Of a stretch of 64,000 nucleotides of DNA, positions 28,372-36,683 are shown in pieces. Under the pieces are notes generated by a model. The model was not told the origin of the DNA. It ran no database searches and worked only from the letters and a program-made list of their open reading frames with translations. Source of the DNA: [Pseudomonas] carboxydohydrogena (GTDB lineage Bacteria > Pseudomonadota > Alphaproteobacteria > Rhizobiales > Xanthobacteraceae); NCBI RefSeq assembly GCF_029030725.1, contig NZ_CP113162.1, forward strand, positions 1,796,501 through 1,860,500. Direction: 5' to 3'. Every line of letters begins with the position of its first letter. Position 1 is the first letter of the stretch. A program made the position numbers and the translations under genes.

Positions 28372-29181
28372 ATGGATAAGGGCACCCGGAAGCGGTTACG
28401 CCGCCTTGGCATTTTTGCCGTCGTCATCCTCGCCGGGCTCTATTTCGTGCCCTATTTGCTGGTCTTCTATCTGATCTGCGGAGCGCTCGACGTCGCCCGC
28501 CATCACAAGATCACTTATGAACTCGTCGAAAAATACTTCATGGGCAATGGCATCCTGACCTGGCTGCTGTCGCCGCTGAATCTGCTGATCGATCTCTTTT
28601 CCCGGAAGAATATCGGCGTCTTCAAACTACAGGATATGCCGCCGGAGCATCGCGCCGAAATCGAGGCCTGCGTGGAGGCATTCCGCACCAACGGCGATCT
28701 CATCAAGCAGCGGGTGGCGGAAACGCTCGGCACCAGCAAGCGCGGCATGCTCACCTTCCGCTGGTTCAACAAGCCCCAGCCCAGCCTGATCCGGATTCCG
28801 GAGCTTGAACGCGAGCATCGCTTCATCAAGACCGTGGCGATTTCGGTCTTCAATACCCGCGAGCGCACGTCCTGGCATTTTGGCCCTCTGCGCCTGACCT
28901 TCCGCGTGTTGTGCAACCTCGACCCGATCAACAGCCGCGACGTGTACATTCGGGCCGACGACAAGATTCACTACTGGGTCGATGATCCGCTGTTTATCTT
29001 CGACGACACCTTCTTCCATTGCTCCATCAACGATGTGGATCAGGTGCGGTACTGCCTCTTCATGGATATCGTGCGCCCGAACCGCGCGCAGGGCATGTTC
29101 GACCGCGCCGTCGATATTGCCGCATTCATCTCCGGATCGCTGAAAACCATGTTCTACAAGAACTGGTCGTTCATCCGCTGA
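28372..29181 (+). CDS. Aspartyl/asparaginyl beta-hydroxylase-like (LpxO-like) protein, atypical iron site
   Basis: 269 residues: an N-terminal membrane anchor (LGIFAVVILAGLYFVPYLLV) followed by a cytosolic cupin domain. The distal part matches the LpxO/Asp-hydroxylase family well: YWVDDPLFIFDDTFFHCSIN, then DVDQVRYCLFMDIVRPNRAQ. The FFH histidine corresponds to the second iron ligand. The region that normally holds the first ligand in an RxHLGL motif reads GPLRLTFRVLCNLDP, with arginine where histidine is expected. LpxO 2-hydroxylates a lipid A acyl chain, so a lipid A role would suit the neighbouring cluster. Catalysis by this protein is questionable. It is divergent from the ArnT-like gene. 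Confidence 0.78.
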   Translation: MDKGTRKRLRRLGIFAVVILAGLYFVPYLLVFYLICGALDVARHHKITYELVEKYFMGNGILTWLLSPLNLLIDLFSRKNIGVFKLQDMPPEHRAEIEACVEAFRTNGDLIKQRVAETLGTSKRGMLTFRWFNKPQPSLIRIPELEREHRFIKTVAISVFNTRERTSWHFGPLRLTFRVLCNLDPINSRDVYIRADDKIHYWVDDPLFIFDDTFFHCSINDVDQVRYCLFMDIVRPNRAQGMFDRAVDIAAFISGSLKTMFYKNWSFIR

Positions 29182-29313
29182 TCGCGCAAGCCTCGCGCCA
29201 TTTTCAAAGGGTTTGAGGCCGGGGCGGTCCGATAGCCTGATTTAAGGTTTTACAAGAAGATCGACCGATCTCTATTACGAATTGAAATCAATAGAGATTT
29301 CATCTCTGAAAAC

Positions 29314-29390
29314 TGGCGATCCCGGCAGGATTCGAACCTGCAACCCGCGGAGTAGAAATCCGCTACTCTATCCAGTTGAGCTACGGGACC
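29314..29390 (-). tRNA. tRNA-Arg (anticodon TCT)
   Basis: Read on the minus strand, acceptor GGTCCCG pairs with CGGGATC (one G-T pair), then G and an encoded CCA. The anticodon stem-loop GCGGATTTCTACTCCGC shows TCT, decoding AGA/AGG arginine. The T arm GCAGGTTCGAATCCTGC is perfect. 77 nt. No integrase or att-like repeat is next to it. Confidence 0.96.
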
Positions 29391-29476
29391 GTGCTGGTTT
29401 CATACCACCCGAGGACTGAACCGCCAGTAACCGCCACCCGGCTTTTGAACGATTTTTTGCCTGCGGATGGCTCTCC

Positions 29477-29836
29477 CTAACGCCAGGTCCGCTTCAAGCC
29501 GATCCGGCGAAAGCGGACGCCCGTGCCGTCGGGCAGCCGGGTCGCTTCATAGCCACCATCGCGGATCGCATTGCGTTGCGGCATCGCATCCTGCGGGTTG
29601 CGCTCTTTCTCCCACCAGCGGGCGCGCTGCGAACTGCGCGACAGGGCGAAGCCGAGAATGGACTCGATCTCCTCGAAGGACAGCACCAGTTCCGCCTCCG
29701 TGCGTTCCTTCAGGTAGTCGCGCAGCGCATCGTATTTGTCGGCCTCTATCACGTCGCTTCCATTCGCTCGAAAAACCGCTGCCTCGATTTCATTGGTGCA
29801 CTGCGGTGAACGCATCATGCGCTCGCATGACGCCAT
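29477..29836 (-). CDS. Hypothetical protein with a DUF7662-like domain
   Basis: 119 residues at most. The core looks like the small domain annotated DUF7662: KYDALRDYLKERTEAELVLS then FEEIESILGFALSRSSQRAR, WWEKERNPQDAMPQRNAIRD and GGYEATRL. That family often occurs as a stand-alone domain starting near the YDxL motif. A GTG start at 29752 (MIEADKYDAL, preceded by GGAAG) is therefore a real alternative to the ATG at 29836 given here. No signal peptide or membrane segment. Function unknown. It is divergent from dctP. Confidence 0.65.
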   Translation of the reverse strand: MASCERMMRSPQCTNEIEAAVFRANGSDVIEADKYDALRDYLKERTEAELVLSFEEIESILGFALSRSSQRARWWEKERNPQDAMPQRNAIRDGGYEATRLPDGTGVRFRRIGLKRTWR

Positions 29837-29947
29837 CCACTAGAACCATACCAATGGCTGAATCAAAAGGGGTTCTCGCCGTGGACCTTCCTGCTAGACT
29901 GCATACAAAATAAAAAAGATCATATGCGTCAGCTCAGGGAGAGAAAC

Positions 29948-30961
29948 ATGCTTACACGCCGCCATCTTCTGGCTTCGGCATTGGCCGCCCCCGCCATCCT
30001 GCGATTCGGAACTGCCGAAGCCGCAACCACCTTGAAAATCTCTCACCAGTTTCCCGGCGGCACCATCGACAAGGGCGACTTCCGCGATCGTCTGGTGCGC
30101 AAATTCGCCGCCGAAATCTCCAAGCGCAGCGGCGGCGAACTTGCCGCCGAAGTCTATCCGAACTCCTCGCTCATGAAGACCAAGGCGCAGTTCTCCGCCA
30201 TGCGCAAGGGCGCGCTCGACATGAGCCTGTTCCCGCTCCCCTACGCCGGCGGCGAAGTGCCGGAAACCAACATCGGCCTGATGCCGGGCCTCGTGGCGAA
30301 CTACGATCAGGGACTCTCCTGGAAGAACAAGCCGGTCGGCAAGGCGCTGACGGATCTGCTCGCCGACAAGGGCATCGTGATCCTGACCTGGGTCTGGCAG
30401 GCAGGCGGCGTCGCCAGCCGCTCCCGTCCGCTGATCGCGCCGGAAGACGCCAAGGGCCTGAAGGTTCGCGGCGGCTCGCGCGAAATGGACATGGTGCTGC
30501 AAAAGGCCGGTGCGGCGGTGCTGTCGCTGCCGTCGAATGAAATCTATGCCGCGATGCAGACCGGCGCCTGCGATGCGGGCATCACCTCGTCGACCAGCCT
30601 GATCTCCTTCCGTCTGGAAGAAGTGTCCAAGTCGCTGACCTCGGGCGCGGGCCAGTCCTACTGGTTCATGCTTGAGCCGCTTCTGATGTCCAAGGATGTC
30701 TTCGACAAATTGCCGAAGAAGCATCAGGACATCCTCACTTCCGTCGGCACGGAAATGGAGGCCTTCGGCCGTCAGGGCGCGCAGGACGACGACAAGGGAG
30801 TCGCCAAGGTCTACGAAAAAGCCGGCGCGAAGGTCAGCGAGCTGGATGCCGCGACTGTCGGCAAATGGCGGGATATCGCGCGCGATACGGCGTGGAAGGA
30901 TTACTCCGCCCGTAGCGCGAACTGCGCCAACTTGATGAAGCTCGCCGCTGACGTGACCTGA
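29948..30961 (+). CDS. dctP: TRAP transporter, periplasmic substrate-binding protein
   Basis: DctP-family solute receptor for a sodium-driven TRAP uptake system, 337 residues. The signal peptide has a twin-arginine look (LTRRHLLASALAAPAILRFG, cleaved near AEA). Family motifs: LKISHQFPGGTIDKGDFRDR, GELAAEVYPNSSLMKTKAQF, and the conserved substrate-binding arginine region DAKGLKVRGGSREMDMVLQK. AMQTGACDAGITSSTSLISF follows. The start is ATG 29948 with AGGGAG upstream. Its stop overlaps the dctQ start (TGATG). The ligand, probably an organic acid, is not predictable from the sequence alone. Confidence 0.92.
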   Translation: MLTRRHLLASALAAPAILRFGTAEAATTLKISHQFPGGTIDKGDFRDRLVRKFAAEISKRSGGELAAEVYPNSSLMKTKAQFSAMRKGALDMSLFPLPYAGGEVPETNIGLMPGLVANYDQGLSWKNKPVGKALTDLLADKGIVILTWVWQAGGVASRSRPLIAPEDAKGLKVRGGSREMDMVLQKAGAAVLSLPSNEIYAAMQTGACDAGITSSTSLISFRLEEVSKSLTSGAGQSYWFMLEPLLMSKDVFDKLPKKHQDILTSVGTEMEAFGRQGAQDDDKGVAKVYEKAGAKVSELDAATVGKWRDIARDTAWKDYSARSANCANLMKLAADVT

Positions 30962-31509
30962 TGCATTCATCCCTCGAGACGGCGGCGCCCGAGAGCGCCG
31001 CCGCCCTGCCACCCCCGCTGGCGGCGGTCGATCGGGCTTTGCAGGTTGTCAACCGGATCATCATGATCGTTTCGGCGATCGCGATGATCCTGGCGTGCTT
31101 CATCCTGAGCTACAGCGTCATCAGCCGCAGCTTCTTCGAGGCCGCGACCTACTGGCAGGACGAGGCTTCGGTCTTTCTGCTGGTCGGCGCGACCTTCCTC
31201 ACGGCCGCCTATGTGCAGCACGATCGCGGCCACATCGGCATCGAGGCGTTCATCGAACTGCTGTCGCCTCGCGCCAACCGCATCCGTCTCATTCTGGTAG
31301 ATATCGGAAGTTTCCTGTTCTGCGCGTTCTTCGCATGGAAATCATGGACCCTGACGCATGAAGCGTATGTCGATGGACAGATCACGGACTCCATCTGGGC
31401 GCCGCCGCTGGCGATTCCCTATTCGCTGATGGCTGTGGGCATGACGCTCCTGTGTGTGCAAATCCTGGTGCAAATTCTGTCCGAACTCTGCGGAAGAAAT
31501 CGTTCATGA
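30961..31509 (+). CDS. dctQ: TRAP transporter, small membrane subunit
   Basis: 182-residue DctQ-family protein with four membrane helices (IIMIVSAIAMILACFILSYS, ASVFLLVGATFLTAAYVQHD, LVDIGSFLFCAFFAWKSWTL and a last one near IPYSLMAVGMTLLCVQILVQ). The conserved YWQDEASVFLLVGATFLTAA and DRGHIGIEAFIELL segments are typical. Overlaps dctP by 1 bp and dctM by 4 bp, so all three subunits are translationally coupled. Confidence 0.92.
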   Translation: MHSSLETAAPESAAALPPPLAAVDRALQVVNRIIMIVSAIAMILACFILSYSVISRSFFEAATYWQDEASVFLLVGATFLTAAYVQHDRGHIGIEAFIELLSPRANRIRLILVDIGSFLFCAFFAWKSWTLTHEAYVDGQITDSIWAPPLAIPYSLMAVGMTLLCVQILVQILSELCGRNRS

Positions 31510-32864
31510 CCGTCGTCGGAATCGGAATTTCCTACGGAATCGTCACCCTCATCATCATGTTTTCCGGCATGCCGATCGCATTCGCGCTCGGCGCGGTGTC
31601 CCTGATCTTCATGGGCATCTACATGCCGACCTCGTCACTCGATACGGTGACGCAGAACGTCTATGAGGAAATGGCCTCCATCACGCTGCTCTCGATTCCC
31701 CTTTTCATCCTGAAGGGCGCGGCGATCGGCAAATCCAAGGCCGGGCAGGATCTCTACCTCGCGCTGCATGCGTGGCTGCATCGTATTCCCGGCGGCCTTG
31801 GCATCGCCAACGTGTTCGCCTGCGCCCTGTTCGCGGCCATGGCAGGCTCCTCTCCCGCGACCTGTTCGGCGATCGGCTCGGCCGGAATTCCCGAAATGCG
31901 CAAGCGCGGCTATTCCGGCAGCTTCGCGGCCGGCATCATCGCCGCAGGCGGCACGCTCGGAATCCTGCTGCCGCCCTCGATCACCATGATCCTGTTCGCG
32001 GTCGCCGCCGAGCAATCGCTCGGCCGGCTGTTCCTCGCCGCGATCGGGCCGGGCATGCTGCTTGTGTTCCTGTTCGCGGCTTACGCGATGGTCCGCTTCC
32101 GCAAGGAATTCCGGCTTGCCAAGGCGGCCTACGAGGCGGACGGCACGACCTCGCCGATCCTTGCCGACGACAATTACACCATGGCGGAGCGCTTCAAGAT
32201 CCTGCCGCGCGTGCTGCCCTTCGTGATCCTGCTGACCGGCGTGATGATCGCGCTTTACGGCGGTTATGCCACGCCCTCGGAAACCGCCGGCCTTGGCGGG
32301 TTGCTCGCGCTGTTCCTGATCGCATCGATCTATGGCGTGTGGAAGCCGACAGACCTCGCCCCGATCCTGCGCTCGACGATCCGTGAATCAACCATGCTGA
32401 TGCTGATCATCGGCATGTCGCTATTCTATTCCTACGTGATGAGCTATCTGCACATTTCGCAATCGGCGGCGGAAGGCATCGTCCATCTCAATCTGCCGAA
32501 ATACGCACTGCTTGCGGCGATCCTGCTGATGGTCATCGTGCTTGGCTTCTTCCTGCCTCCGGTCTCGATCATCCTGATGACCGCGCCGATCATTCTGCCG
32601 CCGCTGCGTGCGGCGAATTTCGACATCATCTGGTTCGGCGTCATCATGACGATCGTCATGGAGATGGGGCTGATACACCCGCCGGTGGGATTGAATATCT
32701 TCGTGATACGAAACGTGGCGCCGGATTTGACGTTGAGCGAGATCATCTGGGGCACGCTGCCCTTCGTGATCCTGATGATGGTTGCCGTCATCATCATGTG
32801 CTTCGTGCCGCAGATCGCGACCGCCATTCCCGACTTCTTCATGGGACCGGAAATCGGCCGCTGA
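31506..32864 (+). CDS. dctM: TRAP transporter, large membrane subunit
   Basis: 452-residue DctM-family transporter with about twelve membrane segments. It is the ion-coupled channel of the system. Diagnostic stretches: FSGMPIAFALGAVSLIFMGI, the AAMAGSSPATCSAIGSAGIP loop, GGTLGILLPPSITMILFAVA, and EMGLIHPPVGLNIFVIRNVA in the second half. I chose ATG 31506 (MTVVGIGISYG), which overlaps the dctQ stop as ATGA. A bidirectional terminator follows 20 bp after the stop. Confidence 0.94.
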   Translation: MTVVGIGISYGIVTLIIMFSGMPIAFALGAVSLIFMGIYMPTSSLDTVTQNVYEEMASITLLSIPLFILKGAAIGKSKAGQDLYLALHAWLHRIPGGLGIANVFACALFAAMAGSSPATCSAIGSAGIPEMRKRGYSGSFAAGIIAAGGTLGILLPPSITMILFAVAAEQSLGRLFLAAIGPGMLLVFLFAAYAMVRFRKEFRLAKAAYEADGTTSPILADDNYTMAERFKILPRVLPFVILLTGVMIALYGGYATPSETAGLGGLLALFLIASIYGVWKPTDLAPILRSTIRESTMLMLIIGMSLFYSYVMSYLHISQSAAEGIVHLNLPKYALLAAILLMVIVLGFFLPPVSIILMTAPIILPPLRAANFDIIWFGVIMTIVMEMGLIHPPVGLNIFVIRNVAPDLTLSEIIWGTLPFVILMMVAVIIMCFVPQIATAIPDFFMGPEIGR

Positions 32865-32883
32865 CGGTGAATTCAGCACAAGT

Positions 32884-32917
32884 AAAAACCGCGCGAGCCA
32901 GGCTCGCGCGGTTTTTT
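32884..32917. terminator. Bidirectional intrinsic terminator between dctM and the NDUFS4-like gene
   Basis: A 13-bp perfect stem (AACCGCGCGAGCC with GGCTCGCGCGGTT, single-base loop) has a T run on the plus strand (32912-32917) and an A run on the left that becomes a T run on the minus strand. It lies between two convergent genes and can stop transcription from both. Confidence 0.88.
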
Positions 32918-32938
32918 GATCCCGGAATTCGTCTGAAC

Positions 32939-33244
32939 TCAGTGCGTCCAGGGCTCGCTGCGGCGGAACGCGAAGTTATCCGCGTAAGCGACCTGGCGGC
33001 GGATCGATTCCTTCGGCTCCTGCACCTGATAGGCGATCCCGTTGGCCTCGCAATACGCCACGGCTTCCTCGCGGGTGTGGAAATGCAGGGTCACCTGCTG
33101 CTTCATGTCGCCCGAACTGGTCCAGCCCATCAGCGGTTCGACCACGCGCGGCTTTTCGGGTTCGTAATCGAGCTGCCATTCCTTGGTCTTGGCCTTGCCG
33201 GACTGCATGGCGTTCTTGGCGGGCTTGAAGATACGGGCTGTCAT
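32939..33244 (-). CDS. NADH dehydrogenase accessory subunit, NDUFS4 family
   Basis: 101-residue member of the ETC complex I conserved-region family (NDUFS4/AQDQ subunit), a supernumerary subunit shared by alphaproteobacteria and mitochondria. It has MTARIFKPAKNAMQSGKAKT, the basic start, then WQLDYEPEKPRVVEPLMGWT and DMKQQVTLHFHTREEAVAYC; the last part, YADNFAFRRSEPWTH, closes the domain as in the mitochondrial protein. It is expected at the matrix-arm side of complex I on the cytoplasmic face. No other nuo gene is nearby, so it is transcribed separately. Confidence 0.9.
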   Translation of the reverse strand: MTARIFKPAKNAMQSGKAKTKEWQLDYEPEKPRVVEPLMGWTSSGDMKQQVTLHFHTREEAVAYCEANGIAYQVQEPKESIRRQVAYADNFAFRRSEPWTH

Positions 33245-33421
33245 GTCGCGGGCCTTGAGGATCGAAAAATCACATGAGCTTGTTCGCGGACGTGTTCCGT
33301 GAATGGCTCAAGCTCCTATATAACCGCACTCCGTTCGCGTCACAATCCGCGCCCTGCCTCACCCGGCCGGGTGTTTCCCGCCTCTACCTCGCCTTTATCC
33401 GGCTTCGAGACGGAATTTTTG

Positions 33422-34567
33422 ATGAACCTCAAGGCAACCCTTTCCAAAGGCCGCGACCTGCGACTCGACCTGTTCCGCGGCGTCGCCAACTGGGCTATTT
33501 TCCTCGACCACATCCCCAACAACGCCGTGAACTGGATCACCACGCGGAATTACGGATTCAGCGACGCGGCCGACCTGTTCGTCTTTATCTCGGGCTACAC
33601 CGCCGCCTTCGTCTACGCGCGGATGATGATCCAGCGCGGCTTCATCGTCGGCGTGACGCGGCTGTTCAAGCGAGTCTGGCAACTCTACGTCGCGCATGTC
33701 CTGCTGTTCGTGATCTACGTCGCCGCCATCGGCTGGGTGGCGCTGCGCTACAGCGATCCCCAGATCGTCAACGAGTTCAACATCGCGGGGCTGGTCGACA
33801 GCCCGATCCAGACCATTTCCCAAGGCCTGCTGCTGCGCTTCAAGCCGCTCAACCTCGACGTGTTGCCGCTCTACATCGTGCTGATGGCCTGTTTCGGTCC
33901 GGTGCTGTGGCTGTTGCTGCGCAAGCCCAACCTCACCATGGCGGCCTCGATCGCGCTTTATCTCGCGGCCCGGCATTTCGGCTGGAATTTGCCGGGTTAC
34001 CCGGGCGGCGTCTGGTACTTCAACCCGTTCTGCTGGCAGGTGCTGTTCGTGCTCGGCGCATGGGTGGCGGTGGCCGGAATCCGCGAGGTCCGGGTCGCGA
34101 TCCGCCTGCGCCCCCTGCTGTGGCTGGCCGCGCTCTATCTCGTTTTTGCGTTCCTGATGACGCTGGCCGGGCGTTTTCCGGATTTCGGCGCACTGTTTCC
34201 CGCCTGGCTCGTGGAGAGCTTCAATCCGAACGACAAGACCAACCTCGCGCCCTATCGCTTCCTGCATTTCATAGCGCTGGCTTTTCTCGTCACGCGCTTC
34301 GTCCGCAAGGACTGGCCGGGCCTTCAGTGGAAGATCTTCGATCCGCTGATCAAATGCGGCCAGCAATCGTTGCAGGTGTTCTGCGTCGGCGTCTTCCTGT
34401 CCTTCGCTGCGCATTTCGTCCTGATGATGAGCTACGGCACGCTCTGGAGCCAGATCGGCGTCAGCCTTGCCGGCCTCGCGATCATGACCGCCGTCGCCTA
34501 TTACGGAAACTGGTCTAAGCGGCAGGACAAGCTGCCCGCACCGCCGCCGGCCCCTCCGAAAAATTGA
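33422..34567 (+). CDS. opgC: OpgC-family membrane acyltransferase
   Basis: 381-residue polytopic inner-membrane protein of the OpgC family, which adds succinyl groups to osmoregulated periplasmic glucans. The typical opening is RDLRLDLFRGVANWAIFLDH, with the conserved D and R, followed by FSDAADLFVFISGYTAAFVY. About ten membrane helices follow. The C-terminus is a proline-rich cytosolic tail (APPPAPPKN). The start ATG 33422 is the first that leads straight into the family pattern; the open frame upstream to 33299 is not conserved-looking. The glucan substrate is inferred from the family. Confidence 0.88.
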   Translation: MNLKATLSKGRDLRLDLFRGVANWAIFLDHIPNNAVNWITTRNYGFSDAADLFVFISGYTAAFVYARMMIQRGFIVGVTRLFKRVWQLYVAHVLLFVIYVAAIGWVALRYSDPQIVNEFNIAGLVDSPIQTISQGLLLRFKPLNLDVLPLYIVLMACFGPVLWLLLRKPNLTMAASIALYLAARHFGWNLPGYPGGVWYFNPFCWQVLFVLGAWVAVAGIREVRVAIRLRPLLWLAALYLVFAFLMTLAGRFPDFGALFPAWLVESFNPNDKTNLAPYRFLHFIALAFLVTRFVRKDWPGLQWKIFDPLIKCGQQSLQVFCVGVFLSFAAHFVLMMSYGTLWSQIGVSLAGLAIMTAVAYYGNWSKRQDKLPAPPPAPPKN

Positions 34568-34614
34568 TGGATGGATCGCGCGGCGCTATAGGAATTGGAG
34601 TTGGGAGATATCCG

Positions 34615-35076
34615 ATGCGCAGGCAATCGTCGCGGATGATGGGTGGACCGGGCGGACGGCCGTGGCTTGCCTGCCTGTTCGCGGCGGCGATCACAGCCTG
34701 CCTGCCGCAATGGGCAAACGCACAAAGCGCCACGGTCCAGCGCACCGCCAAGGGTGCAAGCGGCAAGGACATCCGGATCGGCGTCTACATCAACGTGCTG
34801 GCGAATTGCAGTTCCGGCCCTCTGCCTGCGATTCAGATGGTCGTGCCCCCCGAAAATGGCTCCGCAACGGTCAAGCGCGCGAAAGTCTCCCTGACCAATT
34901 ACAAGAATTGCATGGCGCTAGAGGTGCCCGCCTTCATTGGCATCTACCGCTCCAAACCGGACTTCGCCGGCAGCGATCATCTAACCCTAGTCGTGTCCTA
35001 TCCCAACGGCCGCACCGAAACGCAGCGGATCACCATCACGGTCGGCACGGGGCAGAATCACGGCCGGGAAATCTAG
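34615..35076 (+). CDS. Secreted hypothetical protein
   Basis: 153 residues with an N-terminal signal peptide (PWLACLFAAAITACLPQWAN, cleaved near ANA). The mature part is a beta-rich domain with two cysteines (LANCSSGPLP and NYKNCMALEV) and a motif VVSYPNGRTETQRITITVGT near the end. I do not recognise the family. It starts 47 bp after the opgC stop on the same strand, so it may be co-transcribed with opgC, and would then be a periplasmic partner. An internal ATG at 34636 is an alternative start. Confidence 0.62.
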   Translation: MRRQSSRMMGGPGGRPWLACLFAAAITACLPQWANAQSATVQRTAKGASGKDIRIGVYINVLANCSSGPLPAIQMVVPPENGSATVKRAKVSLTNYKNCMALEVPAFIGIYRSKPDFAGSDHLTLVVSYPNGRTETQRITITVGTGQNHGREI

Positions 35077-35405
35077 GACAGGGTTGTCAGCATCGCCCTC
35101 TACAACCGAATAGTTCCTGGCTGTAACCCCCAAACAACAATTTGGAATTTCGTTCTGAGAATTATTTTTTCTATTGTATGGAGATAATCCTGTTTCTTAT
35201 ATTTGATTCCGACATACATAGAATAATATTCTAAAAAAGATGTGAAATGTGAGCATAATTTACTGCACGACGCCTATTGCCTTACATAAATTATTGATAC
35301 CAAACGATATTTTAAAACATGGCAATTTTGCGCTGAAGTTTCACAATCGCGCCATTGTCTGGAATCCTGCTCCAAGTTAATGTCCCGTTACTGGGGACAA
35401 ATTTC
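35077..35405. other. AT-rich leader upstream of the type I secretion operon
   Basis: 329 bp without a credible gene. From about 35140 to 35400 the sequence is strikingly AT-rich, with long A/T stretches, in contrast to GC-rich flanks. It is the expected place for the secretion-operon promoter. I see no clear consensus -35/-10 pair, operator palindrome or terminator. The composition change could reflect regulatory sequence or an old acquisition boundary. Confidence 0.6.
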
Positions 35406-36683
35406 ATGAAGTTTATTTTATCCGCATCATTGCTTGCGTTGTCGTTTGGCGTGTCTTCGGTTCACGCTGAACCGTTTTCGATCAACGATGCTCTGAAACA
35501 GGCGATCCAGACCAATCCAGGCGTCGGTGAGGCGTCGGCTAACCGACGCGCGACCGAAAGCGAGTTGCGGCAGACGCAAGGCACGCTGCTGCCGCAGGTG
35601 CGTTTGGAAGCCAATGCAGGCCCCGAACGCTTCACCCAGAATATCGCCCTTCCTCCGGCAGGCAGCGGCACGACGATGCATGGCCGCTACGCCTCCGTTG
35701 TTGTCCGTCAGTTGCTGTTCGATGGATTCGCCTCGATCAATGATGTTTGGCGTCAGACCGCGCGCGTAAACGCTTCCGCCTTCCGCGTCCGGGAACGCAC
35801 CGAACTGATCGCGCTCGATGCGGCGGAAGCCTATATCGATGTCGTCCGTTATACGCGTCTTGTCGAACTCGCGCGCCAGAACGTGGCCAACCACGAGGCG
35901 ATCTTCAACAACGTCGAGTCCCGCTACAAAGGCGGCCGCTCCGGCGAAGGCGATTTGCAGCAGGCGCTGGAACGTGTCGAAGCAGCGAAAGCCGCGATGT
36001 CCGAGTTTGAACGCAGCCTTGAGGATGCCCGTGCGAAGTATCGCAAGGTCGTCGGCGTCGAGCCCTACAATCTGCGCTTCCCCAGCACGCTGAGGGGCAT
36101 GCCAGCCAGCAAGGACGCCTCGCTTGCGGTCGCAATCCACCGCAATGCGACGCTTCAGGCCTCTCAGGCCGATACCGATGCGGCACGCCATGCCTTCCAT
36201 GCGACCGCCGGTTCGTTCGTGCCGACCGTTTCGCTTGAGGGTCGCGCCTCGCGCGGCATCGATTCCGACACCTATATCGGCCGCCGGGACGACGTATCCG
36301 GCAAGGTCGTGATGTCATGGGACATCTTCCGCGGCGGCCAGGACACCTGGCGGCGCACGGAAATGGCCGAGCGCTACAACCAGCAGAACATGGCCCACGC
36401 CAGGCTCCAGCGTGATGCGCTGGAATCGATCGACAAGGCATGGTCCGCGCGCACGATCACCGTGAGCCGCATCGGCGCCCTCACCCGTCAGCTTGCCGCC
36501 GACCGCAAGGCGATCGACGCCTACCGCAAGGAATATGAACTCGGCCAGCGCTCGCTGATCGACCTTCTCAATGCCGAGAACCAGTACTTCAACGCAGCCG
36601 TTTCGCTGACCTCGGCGCGCGGTGTCATCGTGTTCGCCGACTATCAGTTGCTGGCCGCGATGGGCACCCTCCTCATTATCTGA
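35406..36683 (+). CDS. Type I secretion outer-membrane channel (TolC/LapE-like), frameshifted at its C-terminus
   Basis: 425 residues as read; TolC-family channel of the adhesin secretion system. Signal peptide MKFILSASLLALSFGVSSVH ends near AEP. Hairpin motifs: SINDALKQAIQTNPGVGEAS, then RQLLFDGFASINDVWRQTAR, VMSWDIFRGGQDTWRRTEMA, and EYELGQRSLIDLLNAENQYF. The helical core is complete to LLAAMGTL. There the frame breaks: TGA at 36681-36683 stops it, while about 135 further sensible codons continue in a different frame to 37087. A single missing base near 36668-36680 would explain this. It lies first in the order channel, ABC exporter, adaptor, protease. Confidence 0.88.
   Translation: MKFILSASLLALSFGVSSVHAEPFSINDALKQAIQTNPGVGEASANRRATESELRQTQGTLLPQVRLEANAGPERFTQNIALPPAGSGTTMHGRYASVVVRQLLFDGFASINDVWRQTARVNASAFRVRERTELIALDAAEAYIDVVRYTRLVELARQNVANHEAIFNNVESRYKGGRSGEGDLQQALERVEAAKAAMSEFERSLEDARAKYRKVVGVEPYNLRFPSTLRGMPASKDASLAVAIHRNATLQASQADTDAARHAFHATAGSFVPTVSLEGRASRGIDSDTYIGRRDDVSGKVVMSWDIFRGGQDTWRRTEMAERYNQQNMAHARLQRDALESIDKAWSARTITVSRIGALTRQLAADRKAIDAYRKEYELGQRSLIDLLNAENQYFNAAVSLTSARGVIVFADYQLLAAMGTLLII

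Noticed and set aside
29314-29390. tRNA-Arg as a genomic-island attachment site
   Set aside because: No integrase gene, no direct repeat of the tRNA 3' end and no composition shift next to it. The same holds for tRNA-Pro and tRNA-Glu.
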